In this document: positions 1 through 8,584 of the stretch, one piece after another | Layout: the number at the start of each line of letters is the position of its first letter | How positions within the stretch are numbered: position 1 is the stretch's first letter | Assembly (NCBI RefSeq): GCF_003545765.1 | Contig: NZ_QXIO01000002.1 | Coordinates: forward strand, 62,001 to 126,000 | Direction: 5' to 3' | Origin: Colwellia sp. RSH04 | Lineage (GTDB): Bacteria > Pseudomonadota > Gammaproteobacteria > Enterobacterales > Alteromonadaceae | DNA length: 64,000 nucleotides | Notes under the pieces: model-generated | What the model was told of the DNA's origin: nothing | Databases searched by the model: none | The model's input: the letters and a program-made list of their open reading frames with translations, nothing else | Program-made: the position numbers and the translations under genes

Positions 1-788
1 AAACTACCACCTGAACTATACACTACTTCAGATTCATAAACGTGATCGTACTCTTCACTCTCTAACGGTAGCGCATACAGTGCGTTGTTATCATCAGAAT
101 TATAGCTAACGACTAACTCATCATAATCAGCATCGTATAAATCAATCAGTACATCATATTCACCTGAGACAAAGCCTTGCTGTAAGGTTGTTTTTACTTC
201 AAACTCATCTTCTTCAGATTGACCATATAGCGTAAATATGTCGGTTGAATAGTAATGAATCCAAGGTCCTCCGTTATGACTTAAGTAAAGCTCGGCATAA
301 ACATTGGCGTAATTAATATAGTCGACTGGGTAATAATCTGCGTCAAAGATTATTGAGAAGCTTTGGTAATATCCATCATAATCTACATCTGTTAATAAAT
401 AGCTGAAGGCATCATAAATACTATAACTATCATGATAAAAACTGTTGGACCGGGCATTTACCGATAGGTTATAGCGGCTTTTATTATCTTCTTTGTTTTC
501 TATTACGTTATTACTAATAACTTTAGAGAGAGATTTTAGTCTTAAATGTTCTTCTCGGGTAAGCCCACTGTAGCTACTATTATCTTTGTTAAGTCTTTTT
601 GTTGTAACTAAGACATCAGTGTTGTTAATTTGTCTTTTAAAGCTACCTTGCGAGTTAACTTTTATCGTTGTGCTATCAATTATATTTTGTTGTTCATGTG
701 ATAGTACTAATGACTCAGCATTTACGTTGGTTGTTAAGTACATTAATAACATTGTGGTGGTAAAGGTTTTTGCAAGTAAATTAATCAT
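1..788 (-). CDS. Secreted choice-of-anchor H-like protein (3' end outside window)
   Basis: An open frame of 262 codons runs from an ATG at 788 to the left edge with no stop, so the C-terminus is missing. The protein starts with a signal peptide (MINLLAKTFTTTMLLMYLTT, cleavage probably after NVNA). A Ser/Asn-rich stretch follows, then a Tyr/Asp-rich beta domain with motifs such as DVDYDGYYQSF and PWIHYYSTDIF. The last visible residues are VVYSSGGS. This layout fits the choice-of-anchor H family, whose members end in varied C-terminal sorting tails such as GlyGly-CTERM. The family call is from memory of the pattern; the deciding C-terminus is not visible. It is transcribed away from the PepSY gene, with 225 bp between the two starts. 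Confidence 0.6.
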   Translation of the reverse strand, partial: MINLLAKTFTTTMLLMYLTTNVNAESLVLSHEQQNIIDSTTIKVNSQGSFKRQINNTDVLVTTKRLNKDNSSYSGLTREEHLRLKSLSKVISNNVIENKEDNKSRYNLSVNARSNSFYHDSYSIYDAFSYLLTDVDYDGYYQSFSIIFDADYYPVDYINYANVYAELYLSHNGGPWIHYYSTDIFTLYGQSEEDEFEVKTTLQQGFVSGEYDVLIDLYDADYDELVVSYNSDDNNALYALPLESEEYDHVYESEVVYSSGGS

Positions 789-1013
789 ATTAATACCTAA
801 AAGCTATTTGAAGTAGATATGAGTTAATCATGACTAAACTGAATAAAAGCTGAACATAATAAAGTACAGTATTATATTCAGTTAATGTTCATCTACAAGA
901 TGCTTTAATAAGTCATCAACAATTATTGTAAATAACTTATATAAGTTAACTTTCTTTAGCTTGGTTGATCTTTTACACTAGCTTGATACGTTAAGTTCTT
1001 TAAGGAGGTGTAG

Positions 1014-1340
1014 ATGAAACAAGTTGTGCAAAATAGTTATGTTGTTTTAATACTTTTATCCTGTTTTGTTTGTTCTTCTTTTTCACACGCTTTTAACGCA
1101 AATACTTTTGCTATGGGCGTTCAAGCTGAAAGTTCTGGCAATCAGTCAAAAAAATATGTGATTAAGAATACTCAACATGCTGCAAAAGTCGTGAAAAGCG
1201 CTTACGGCGGTAAAGTGTTAAAAGTAAAAAAACTGAATAGTAAAAATAGCCTTGCGTATCGGGTAAAATTAGTTCGAGAAAATGGTCATGTTATTTCAGT
1301 CGTTGTTGATGCAAAGTCAGGTCGAATAAAAGGTAAATAA
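1014..1340 (+). CDS. PepSY-domain periplasmic protein
   Basis: A 108-residue protein with a signal peptide (hydrophobic residues about 9-25, cleavage near FSHA). One PepSY-like domain spans about residues 46-107. It shows the family pattern of an N-terminal helix (AAKVVKSAYGGKVLKVK), a YRVKLVRENG strand and a closing VVVDAKSGRIKGK strand. The ATG follows a full Shine-Dalgarno sequence, AAGGAGGTG, at 1001-1009, so translation should be strong. The gene ends 1 bp before the response regulator start, so it is the first gene of an operon with the two-component pair. PepSY proteins often sit beside PhoP/PhoQ- or QseB/QseC-like systems; a role as a periplasmic modulator or target of the kinase is inferred. 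Confidence 0.85.
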   Translation: MKQVVQNSYVVLILLSCFVCSSFSHAFNANTFAMGVQAESSGNQSKKYVIKNTQHAAKVVKSAYGGKVLKVKKLNSKNSLAYRVKLVRENGHVISVVVDAKSGRIKGK

Positions 1341-1341
1341 T

Positions 1342-2016
1342 ATGCGTTTGTTACTTGTTGAAGATGATATAAACCTACAGCAAAATTTAAAAATCACGCT
1401 AGAAAAATACGGTTATTCAGTGGATGTTGCTGATAATGGTGAAGATGGCTTGTTTCAGGCAACTGAATATGAATATGATGCAGCCATTATTGATGTAGGG
1501 TTACCAAAAATTGATGGCATTAGCCTGATAAAGTCAGTTCGCGAGCAAGATATTGGCTATCCGGTATTAATTTTAACAGCAAGAAATAATTGGCAAGATA
1601 AAGTGTCAGGTTTAGATTCAGGTGCCGATGATTATTTAACTAAACCTTTTCATAATGAAGAATTATTAGCACGTCTGAATGCATTAATTCGAAGAGCTGC
1701 TGGTAAAGCAAGCCCCATAATGACTAATGGTGCACTTTCAATTAACACCTCCAGCTTTGAAGTAAGCGTAAATGGTGAAGACATTTCTTTAAGTAGTTCG
1801 GAATATCGTCTACTTGAATACTTAATGCTCAACCAAAACCAAGTAAAATCAAAATCGGCGTTAACTGAACATATATATGATCAAGACTTTGACCTAGATT
1901 CAAATGTAATTGAAGTCTTTATAAGAAGGCTTCGTAAGAAGCTTGATCCCCAAGGGGATTATAATTTCATTGAAACACATCGAGGCGCTGGCTATCGTTT
2001 AAGGTCACTTGATTAA
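1342..2016 (+). CDS. OmpR/PhoP-family response regulator
   Basis: A 224-residue DNA-binding response regulator. The receiver domain (about 1-115) has the acidic pair ED at 7-8, phospho-acceptor Asp51 (IIDVGLPKIDG), Thr79 (LTARNNWQDK) and Lys101 (LTKPF). The C-terminal winged helix (about 128-222) ends in IETHRGAGYRLRS, typical of the OmpR class. TARNNWQDKV resembles the matching stretch of E. coli PhoP, and the partner kinase downstream is PhoQ-like. The start lies 1 bp after the PepSY stop, so translation is probably coupled. It most likely controls its own operon and the neighbouring envelope genes, but no binding site was identified. Confidence 0.93.
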   Translation: MRLLLVEDDINLQQNLKITLEKYGYSVDVADNGEDGLFQATEYEYDAAIIDVGLPKIDGISLIKSVREQDIGYPVLILTARNNWQDKVSGLDSGADDYLTKPFHNEELLARLNALIRRAAGKASPIMTNGALSINTSSFEVSVNGEDISLSSSEYRLLEYLMLNQNQVKSKSALTEHIYDQDFDLDSNVIEVFIRRLRKKLDPQGDYNFIETHRGAGYRLRSLD

Positions 2017-2074
2017 TGAAGTTATTATGTAGCTATTTCAATTTAAACTGTCCTTTGGCTAGATAGTTATTATT

Positions 2075-3451
2075 GTGCTTAATATCCCTATACATTCATT
2101 AAAACTTCGTATGCTCGCTAGTGCGAGTATTATCGTACTTGTATTGCTACCAGCAATAGGCATAGTGCTTACTAAATCTTTTGAAAATAGATTAGTCAAT
2201 GCGCTAGAGAAAGAATTAAGTGCCTATAGTTATTCTATTTTAGCGGTAACTGAAGTTGAGAATAATGCTGTATACATGCCTGAACAATTAACGGAAAACT
2301 TGTTTAATGTAAGTGGTTCAGGCCTATATAGTGTGATTACTGCCGCTAAAAATAATGTATTTCACAACAAAAATTATGTTTTGTGGCAATCAAATTCATT
2401 ACTTACTGTAGAGCTGCCCATTATAGAAAGCAGCCCCAAAGTGGGAGAGAGTAAGTTCTCTACGTTAATGATCAACGAACAAGCTCATTTTATTTATAGT
2501 TTTTCCGTGAGTTTTACAAGCAACGGAGATGATTCTGAGCTGGTTGATTTTCCCGTTACGCTACATTTGATTAAAGATAAAAATGAGTTTAACGATGCAA
2601 TCGATCAATTTACTCAATCGTTATGGTTATGGCTTTTTTTGTTAATGTCATTTATTGCATTTATGCAATGGTTTTGGTTACGCTGGATGTTCAAACCATT
2701 ACAGCAACTTAAAGAAGAAGTACATGAAATCGAACAAGGAAACATTTCATCATTAGAAAAAGAATATCCTACAGAGTTGCACCCGTTAACAAAGCAAGTA
2801 AACCTTTTGTTAAAAACAGAACAAAATCAACGCACCCGGTATAGAAATGCCTTATCAGATCTAGCTCATAGTTTAAAAACCCCATTGGCAGTTATTCAGA
2901 GCCATGACGACATAACTCACAGCACTAAAGAGCAACTAGATATTATAAATAATATGATCGAGCATCAATTAAAACGTGCTCAAAGTGCAGGTGAAGTATC
3001 TTGGCATAAAGCCATAACGATCAATGCTGTATTACAAAAATTAATATCGACATTAAGTAAAATTTACGCAGACAAAAATATTACTTTTAAGCTCGATTGC
3101 CAATCGAGTGCCTCTTTTAGAGGTGATGAATCAGACTTGTTAGAAATGCTAGGTAATCTTCTTGATAATGCTTGTAAAGCCTGTAATAGCAGTGTTGCGG
3201 TGTCAGTAAAGCGTGATACCCTAAAATTAAGTATTAACATTGAAGATGATGGTAAAGGCATTGATACCGAATTACGTGAGCAAATATTTAAGCGTGGTGT
3301 TCGTATTGATAGTTATCAGCAGGGACATGGTATTGGTCTTGCCATTGTTAGAGATTTAGTGAGTAGTTATCAAGGTCAATTACTGATATCTACCTCAGAA
3401 AAACTATCAGGTGCAAAATTTATACTTCAGTTTGACAGTCAAAAAGCATAG
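2075..3451 (+). CDS. PhoQ-like sensor histidine kinase
   Basis: A 458-residue membrane kinase paired with the upstream regulator. Transmembrane segments lie at about 13-34 and 183-203, enclosing a periplasmic sensor of about 150 residues. A HAMP-like linker follows (about 204-255). The H-box is LSDLAHSLKTPLAVI with phospho-accepting His265, very like PhoQ. The ATPase domain has the N-box LLEMLGNLLDNACKAC, the G1 motif DDGKGID and the G2 motif GHGIGLAIV. The frame opens with GTG, 58 bp after the regulator stop; an in-frame ATG at 2111 would remove 12 residues without losing a domain, so the start is uncertain. The signal sensed cannot be read from the sequence. Confidence 0.92.
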   Translation: MLNIPIHSLKLRMLASASIIVLVLLPAIGIVLTKSFENRLVNALEKELSAYSYSILAVTEVENNAVYMPEQLTENLFNVSGSGLYSVITAAKNNVFHNKNYVLWQSNSLLTVELPIIESSPKVGESKFSTLMINEQAHFIYSFSVSFTSNGDDSELVDFPVTLHLIKDKNEFNDAIDQFTQSLWLWLFLLMSFIAFMQWFWLRWMFKPLQQLKEEVHEIEQGNISSLEKEYPTELHPLTKQVNLLLKTEQNQRTRYRNALSDLAHSLKTPLAVIQSHDDITHSTKEQLDIINNMIEHQLKRAQSAGEVSWHKAITINAVLQKLISTLSKIYADKNITFKLDCQSSASFRGDESDLLEMLGNLLDNACKACNSSVAVSVKRDTLKLSINIEDDGKGIDTELREQIFKRGVRIDSYQQGHGIGLAIVRDLVSSYQGQLLISTSEKLSGAKFILQFDSQKA

Positions 3452-3528
3452 CAGCCCCTAATAATACTTGTTCAGGCTTTGTTCAGTTACCTTAATGTAT
3501 TCTTGCTGTAAATAGCAGGAGGTAGCTT

Positions 3529-4833
3529 ATGAACAACTATAAATTAATGATTACAAGTGTCTTATTTTTATTACAACCATTTGCTTATGCAACTGGGGTA
3601 ACATCTGAGAACCTTCAATATGAGTCATCAAAATATTACGAACCAGATAACAGTGATAATATTCAATTAGAACAGGGCGAACTTGCACAATTATTAGCGC
3701 CAATTGCTCTCTACCCAGACACTTTACTCACACATATTCTTATTGCGACAACTTATCCTTTAGAAGTAGTTCATGCAAAACGCTGGCTAACTAAACACCA
3801 AAATTATACAGATCAGAAAATAGCGAAAAAGCTTAAAAAGAAAGAATGGGATGAAAGTGTTAAAGTGCTCATTAGCTTTCCTTCTGTGTTAAAACGACTA
3901 AATGATGATTTAGCGTGGACTCAAAAAGTTGGAGATGCTTTTTTACTCAATGAAAGTCAAGTCTTAGAAAGTATTCAACAACTTAGAAGAAAGGCTCAAG
4001 CGTCAGGTAGCTTAGATAATATGTCGAATATGACGATTAGCTATGAACAAAGTCATATTGTGATTGAGCCTATTGAACAAAAAGTCATCTATGTGCCTTA
4101 TTATGATACTCGTGTTGTTTATGGACATTGGGGATGGTCGCATTACCCACCAATATTTTGGCATGTACCAAGAAATATATATGCAAGGCATTATAGTTAT
4201 GGACGCTATAATCCATTTTATTGGCATAATGCGGTTCATATCTCAGCACATTTTTACTTTGGTACGTTTCATTGGCATAGAAAGCATGTTGTTGTAACAC
4301 CTTACCCGAAAAGAATTCATTACCCACACCATAGTAGAAGAAAGGTAGTAAGAAGTTCAGGTTCAAAACGCTGGTTTCATAAGCCAACACATAGAAGAGG
4401 TGTAAAGTATAGTCACGCTAAATTGAATCATAGATACCAACCTAAAAGTCGTATAACAAAAATTAAACCACATTATATTCAAGTTAAAAATAAGCTAGCA
4501 AAGCCACATAAAAATGTAATAACTCATAAAAAGGCTGGTCGAACTGTAAAGCACGTTAACAAAGTAAAAATAGCTAATGATCATAGTGTTATAAAGAGCA
4601 ATAAACATGTGAAATATGCCAACAAAGTCAGGCACAGCAATATGTATACTAAGGACACCATTGCTCGACATAATGTTAGAGAACCTAAACAGTCAAAACA
4701 TTTTAATCAAACAAAAGTAAGCAAGCATAAATATTCTTTACATACTGGATCAAAAGTAAAACATAAGACCAAACAGCAAACAAAGACAAGATATAACAAG
4801 ACTAATAAACATTCAAAACCAAGAGAGCGGTAA
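3529..4833 (+). CDS. DUF3300 secreted protein with Lys/His-rich tail
   Basis: A 434-residue protein with a signal peptide (cleavage near FAYA, residue 21). A DUF3300 domain covers about 45-260, with recognisable LAPIALYPDTLLTHIL, a KEWDESVKVLISFPSVLKRL stretch and YVPYYDTRVVYG. From about residue 195 the sequence turns rich in Trp, Tyr and His, and from about 265 to the end it is a low-complexity, highly basic Lys/His/Arg/Asn tail. DUF3300 proteins are envelope proteins of unknown function. AGGAGGTAG stands ahead of the ATG. It lies 77 bp after the PhoQ-like gene in the same direction and may belong to the same regulon. The basic tail could bind polyanions, nucleic acid or metal; that is speculation. 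Confidence 0.8.
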   Translation: MNNYKLMITSVLFLLQPFAYATGVTSENLQYESSKYYEPDNSDNIQLEQGELAQLLAPIALYPDTLLTHILIATTYPLEVVHAKRWLTKHQNYTDQKIAKKLKKKEWDESVKVLISFPSVLKRLNDDLAWTQKVGDAFLLNESQVLESIQQLRRKAQASGSLDNMSNMTISYEQSHIVIEPIEQKVIYVPYYDTRVVYGHWGWSHYPPIFWHVPRNIYARHYSYGRYNPFYWHNAVHISAHFYFGTFHWHRKHVVVTPYPKRIHYPHHSRRKVVRSSGSKRWFHKPTHRRGVKYSHAKLNHRYQPKSRITKIKPHYIQVKNKLAKPHKNVITHKKAGRTVKHVNKVKIANDHSVIKSNKHVKYANKVRHSNMYTKDTIARHNVREPKQSKHFNQTKVSKHKYSLHTGSKVKHKTKQQTKTRYNKTNKHSKPRER

Positions 4834-4928
4834 ACATCTAGGACGATATGTAATTAAAGTAGGGGTGATAATTTTGATTAATGTGTTCTTTGGGGGAGGG
4901 GGTGTGTATTAGAAGACAGTAGTAAAGA

Positions 4929-4964
4929 GTGATGTTGGTTATGCCTAAGTCATACCAACATCAC
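4929..4964. terminator. Stem-loop between convergent genes
   Basis: The arms GTGATGTTGGTTATG and CATACCAACATCAC pair with one bulged base around a short loop. It lies between the DUF3300 gene and the oppositely oriented small gene. There is no clear T-run on either side, so it is a possible bidirectional terminator at best. Confidence 0.4.
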
Positions 4965-4972
4965 GAAGTCAA

Positions 4973-5161
4973 TTAAGCGCGAGCTTCTTTAGCTTCTAGA
5001 GTACAAGACTTTTCTTCTTCGATTAAACCAGCTTCAACAGCGTCAATTGCGCGTTGGTCGTGCTTGTTTGGTGGACAACCACAGGTGTGCTCGCTTACAT
5101 TGTGTAAACGTGCTTGTTCTAAATGCCATTGTGCTACTTTAATATGTTGATCAACATTCAT
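4973..5161 (-). CDS. Small Cys-containing protein, function unknown
   Basis: A 62-residue acidic protein beginning MNVDQHIKVAQWHLEQARLH. An N-terminal amphipathic helix is followed by HTCGCPPNKHDQ and a C-terminal helix containing one more Cys (EEEKSCTLEAKEA). The start at 5161 is chosen because GGAG lies 7 bases upstream of that ATG; an in-frame ATG at 5179 would place this site inside the gene. The Cys-Gly-Cys-Pro-Pro and the His residues could bind a metal or form a redox pair, which is inference. I do not recognise the family. The gene has no close co-directional partner. Confidence 0.6.
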   Translation of the reverse strand: MNVDQHIKVAQWHLEQARLHNVSEHTCGCPPNKHDQRAIDAVEAGLIEEEKSCTLEAKEARA

Positions 5162-5462
5162 TTTACTTCTCCAGGTCAATAAATTTTCAAGGTTTGGCCA
5201 TGAATCCGAGGTTCTTTAGCCATCCAAGCGTCTTTGCTAAGATGTTGGTATTCTAATTAATATTTAATTTATGTCTAGGAAAAAGCACTTAAAATAGAAT
5301 AAAAATAAGGTTAACTATGAGTGTAAACGAGAAAATATTGTTGAAATCTTTTAATCATTCCTGACAGACCCAAATTAATCAGTAAACTAATTAACAGTTT
5401 CAAGCAAGAGTAGCCTGACCTAATGCAGATCATGCAATTGCTGTTGTTTTATAATTTACACA
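5162..5462. other. Non-coding stretch of about 300 bp
   Basis: This holds the upstream region of the small Cys-protein gene and the region beyond the 3' end of pdsS. Apart from the ribosome binding site of the small gene, nothing is distinctive: no long ORF, no clear terminator after pdsS and no recognised operator. Confidence 0.6.
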
Positions 5463-7688
5463 TTACTTTAACAATGGCAATACAATCTTTATGGTGACAC
5501 CCTTTGGTTTGTCATGATTTTGAGCACTAATACTGCCGTGATGAAAGTGACATATCAATCGAGCGATATATAAACCTAAGCCTAAATGCGGTTGGCTATG
5601 CTTACTTTTAGTTCGAATTGATATCATTGAATCAAATAATCCATTTACCATGGCTTCTGGTAAATGGATGCCGTTATTAGTAATTTTAATTTCTACAACC
5701 TCCTTATCACCTTTTACATCAATGGTAATAATATTATCTTCACTAAAATCAACAGCATTATTAATTACCTTATCAAGTAATTGAACGATATGTTCAGGAG
5801 AACCGTTTATATATAGTGGTGTAGTACTATCTAAATCATGATAATTAAGGTTGAAGCTCACTCCTTTGTACACCTCTTGATAACCTAAAATACAACCTGA
5901 GATAATTTGTTTAATATTGAAAGCTGTTTTTTCAGTATTATTCAACATTTGCTCTAATCTTGTGGCCTCACTCATGTTAGTTAAAATTTGATTTAAGGTG
6001 TTAATACCTGCTTGGGCTCTTTCAATATATAAATGACTTGAACTACTGTTGCTATTACCTTGTTGGAGGTTAAGGTTTTCAAGCGACGTTTTTACTACTG
6101 CAATGGGAGTTCTTAGTTCATGAGATAACCTAGAAGACATATGCTCTAAATAATGGTTATACTGTTTTAAGCGGTCTATTGCACGAGAAAAACTTCGAGA
6201 AAGATCGCCTATTTCGTCATTAGTAACAGAGGTCTCTATATCACCTGTAATTCGACCATGTTCGTCAATCGCCAATTCAGCTTGATTACTCAATGTTCTT
6301 ATTCTTGAGGTAATTCGCGTGGCAAATAAAATAAAGGTTAATGCACCTAAAATCATAATGGCAAGTATGACACTAAATAGTTTTTCTAATGCTTGGTTTC
6401 TAAGCGTTCTAATACCATTAGTTGTTTCCTCAACAATAACAGCTCCTTTTACATTACCTTCAATAAAAATAGGGTATGCTGCTGAAAGCACTAATGCTTG
6501 CTGATCGGTAGTTAAACGCCACTGTGAGGTCGCTTTACCTGAAAGCGCTTTAATTATGTGTTTGCCTGTTAAATGTTGAGCATCATAAAGTTTATCAATA
6601 AAGTTTGTTGGCGGTTTCGTTAGTATCTTGTAGTACAAGGGCAAAAGTAACTTTTCTTTAAAGTTTCCCCATAAGCTATTATTGTCGGCATCTTGAGGCA
6701 ATGTATTATTTTGCCAAAATCCTCCCGCTGTTTTTAATGAACCGGTACTTGCTAATACTCTATGGTGATGATCAATCACCCAAATACTCGAGTTTGTGTG
6801 GCTCATACCATTTACTATTCTTTCTATTTCTGGTGAAGGTACTAATATAGTGCCTAAACTGTGTTCATTATTTGGATCTGCAGAGCCTATAATACTTTGT
6901 ACTTTGCCATCATCGACATCAACGTCAGCAATGGCAAAAGCAATTTTATCGCCTATATCGGATAGAGGGATCCTTAACTCAATGTTATAACCTTGAGTTG
7001 TGGTTAACCAGTGACCTTGAATTTTTGGTGCAGGGATAAGTGGAGGAGATGGAGTTCGCGGAGCGATTTTATTATCAACTAATTCAAATGCTGAAAGCCA
7101 TCCCGCAACTTTATTACTGACGACAAAACGTTTGAATTGTTCATTTTCATCGATGAAAGATAAGAGCAAGTGATCATTGTTAACGACACTACGATTATTT
7201 TTTCCACGTAATACTACTTTGTTATCTATAACACTAAAAAATATATAAAGGTATTTGTCATATTTACCTACACTTACACTAAAACTATTGGTCGATTCAT
7301 TTATTGGTTGTTTATGATTAGAAGCATTGACATTTTCAGTCGCAATAAGATGCTTATCTGTATAGTAGAATGTACCTTGCTCGAATTTAGGCCAATCGTG
7401 TTTTAGGCCGTCTAGTCGAATAGGTTCATTCAATTGGTAACCATATAAGTCTTTACCTTTTTCAACACTAGGTAAAAAGCTAGCTTGGTTTTCAAATAGA
7501 TTAGGACGTTCGTGAAGAGCGGTAGCAAGAGCTCGGGCAGTACCAACAATGGTTTGTTCTTGGCCATATCTTAAATATTTTTCCATCTCCCAAACGTATT
7601 GATATCCAAACCAAGGAATGACGAATAAAAAACTCGATAAAAGTAATAATTTGCCACGTAAACCAAAACGGATATCACGTAAAGACAT
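5463..7688 (-). CDS. pdsS: Proteobacterial dedicated sortase system histidine kinase PdsS
   Basis: A 741-residue sensor kinase. An N-terminal membrane segment (about 12-31, RGKLLLLSSFLFVIPWFGYQ) leads into a periplasmic region of about 400 residues. A second membrane segment lies at about 436-456, then HAMP (about 457-510), the H-box MSSRLSHELRTPIAVV with His523, and an ATPase domain with KVINNAVDFS (N-box) and LGLGLYIARL (G2). Length, the IPWFGYQYVWEMEKYLR start and the adjacent PdsR-type regulator match the PdsS family as I remember it (TIGR03785), which co-occurs with a variant sortase in marine proteobacteria. It starts 1 bp after the pdsR stop. No sortase lies beside it. Confidence 0.85.
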   Translation of the reverse strand: MSLRDIRFGLRGKLLLLSSFLFVIPWFGYQYVWEMEKYLRYGQEQTIVGTARALATALHERPNLFENQASFLPSVEKGKDLYGYQLNEPIRLDGLKHDWPKFEQGTFYYTDKHLIATENVNASNHKQPINESTNSFSVSVGKYDKYLYIFFSVIDNKVVLRGKNNRSVVNNDHLLLSFIDENEQFKRFVVSNKVAGWLSAFELVDNKIAPRTPSPPLIPAPKIQGHWLTTTQGYNIELRIPLSDIGDKIAFAIADVDVDDGKVQSIIGSADPNNEHSLGTILVPSPEIERIVNGMSHTNSSIWVIDHHHRVLASTGSLKTAGGFWQNNTLPQDADNNSLWGNFKEKLLLPLYYKILTKPPTNFIDKLYDAQHLTGKHIIKALSGKATSQWRLTTDQQALVLSAAYPIFIEGNVKGAVIVEETTNGIRTLRNQALEKLFSVILAIMILGALTFILFATRITSRIRTLSNQAELAIDEHGRITGDIETSVTNDEIGDLSRSFSRAIDRLKQYNHYLEHMSSRLSHELRTPIAVVKTSLENLNLQQGNSNSSSSHLYIERAQAGINTLNQILTNMSEATRLEQMLNNTEKTAFNIKQIISGCILGYQEVYKGVSFNLNYHDLDSTTPLYINGSPEHIVQLLDKVINNAVDFSEDNIITIDVKGDKEVVEIKITNNGIHLPEAMVNGLFDSMISIRTKSKHSQPHLGLGLYIARLICHFHHGSISAQNHDKPKGVTIKIVLPLLK

Positions 7689-7689
7689 A

Positions 7690-8382
7690 TTAACTAGCTA
7701 CCCAGCGATAGCCCATGCCATAAACCGTTTCTATGCAATCAAATTGATTATCAATTAAGGCAAACTTTTTTCTAATTCGTTTAATATGTGAGGTAATGGT
7801 ACTGTCATCAACGTAAATATTAGAATCTGTCATTAATTGGTTTCTATTTTTTACATGGCCAGGGTGTTTTGCTAAAGCATGTACAAGCCAAAATTCAGTA
7901 ATTGTTAAATCTATACTTTGTTTCAACCAGCTAATAGACATTCGTTGACTATCAATTGATAAGTCACCACAAGTTAAAATATGATCATTATTTACAGGCT
8001 TTTTTAGCGCATCTTCACGTCTAAATAACGCGGATATACGAGCTGTTAAATGCGGCAAACTAATATCTTTAGTTAGATAATCATCAGCACCTATTCTTAA
8101 ACCCGACACAGTATCAAAATCATTATCGCGGGCTGTTAGGAATATAATAGGTAAGGTTGCTGATAGACTTCTTAAATGCTGACAAAGTATAAAGCCACCA
8201 TCGTAATCATCATTAAGTCCAATATCTAAAATAACTAGATGAGGTAGACGCAAATTAAAGGCTAGTGTGGCGTCTTCACGATTTGCGTAGGTTTGCACTT
8301 GATATCCTTGATTGCGTAATACATCAGCATAATTTTCTCTAATAGCACACTCATCCTCAACAATAGCAATTCTTTTTGACAT
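7690..8382 (-). CDS. pdsR: Proteobacterial dedicated sortase system response regulator PdsR
   Basis: A 230-residue OmpR-like regulator. The receiver domain has the acidic pair at 10-11, phospho-acceptor Asp53 (VILDIGLNDDYDGG), Thr83 (FLTARDNDFDTVSG) and Lys105 (YLTKDISLPHL). The C-terminal winged helix ends in IETVYGMGYRWVAS. The insertion after Asp53 and the LTKDIS variant of the usual LTKPF are features I associate with the PdsR family (TIGR03787). It is the first gene of a tight pdsR-pdsS operon, divergent from pdsO. The 202 bp between pdsR and pdsO holds repeated GCCA(C/T)ATT sequences that could be its binding sites. Confidence 0.85.
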   Translation of the reverse strand: MSKRIAIVEDECAIRENYADVLRNQGYQVQTYANREDATLAFNLRLPHLVILDIGLNDDYDGGFILCQHLRSLSATLPIIFLTARDNDFDTVSGLRIGADDYLTKDISLPHLTARISALFRREDALKKPVNNDHILTCGDLSIDSQRMSISWLKQSIDLTITEFWLVHALAKHPGHVKNRNQLMTDSNIYVDDSTITSHIKRIRKKFALIDNQFDCIETVYGMGYRWVAS

Positions 8383-8443
8383 AACTCTTAAAAACCTTCT
8401 TACTTTTTATGAAAGGACTATAACGAATATTTTTATAATGTGC

Positions 8444-8501
8444 GCCACATTTTTGATATTGCCATATTGTTGCCACATTTGTTCCTTATATCGCCATTTT
8501 T
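8444..8501. promoter_or_regulatory. Repeated GCCA motifs in the pdsR-pdsO divergent promoter region
   Basis: Four copies of GCCA followed by T-rich sequence start at 8444 (GCCACATTTTT), 8461 (GCCATATTGTT), 8472 (GCCACATTTGTT) and 8493 (GCCATTTTT). The last two intervals, 11 and 21 bp, are close to one and two helical turns, as expected for a regulator bound to one DNA face. Assignment to PdsR is inferred from position only. Confidence 0.4.
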
Positions 8502-8584
8502 ACAACATTTGAGGAACTGATTATTCCTGTTTAATTAAGGCTGTTAAAACAATACAACGTAATGAAAACGAAACAGAGGAAATA

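Noticed and set aside
586-816. Plus-strand ORF of 76 codons near the left edge
   Set aside because: It is antisense to the secreted choice-of-anchor-like gene, which has a clear signal peptide and continues through the window edge.
4012-4390. Several overlapping ORFs on both strands inside the DUF3300 gene
   Set aside because: They arise from biased codon use in the Tyr/His/Trp-rich segment; the DUF3300 frame has the domain motifs and the ribosome binding site.
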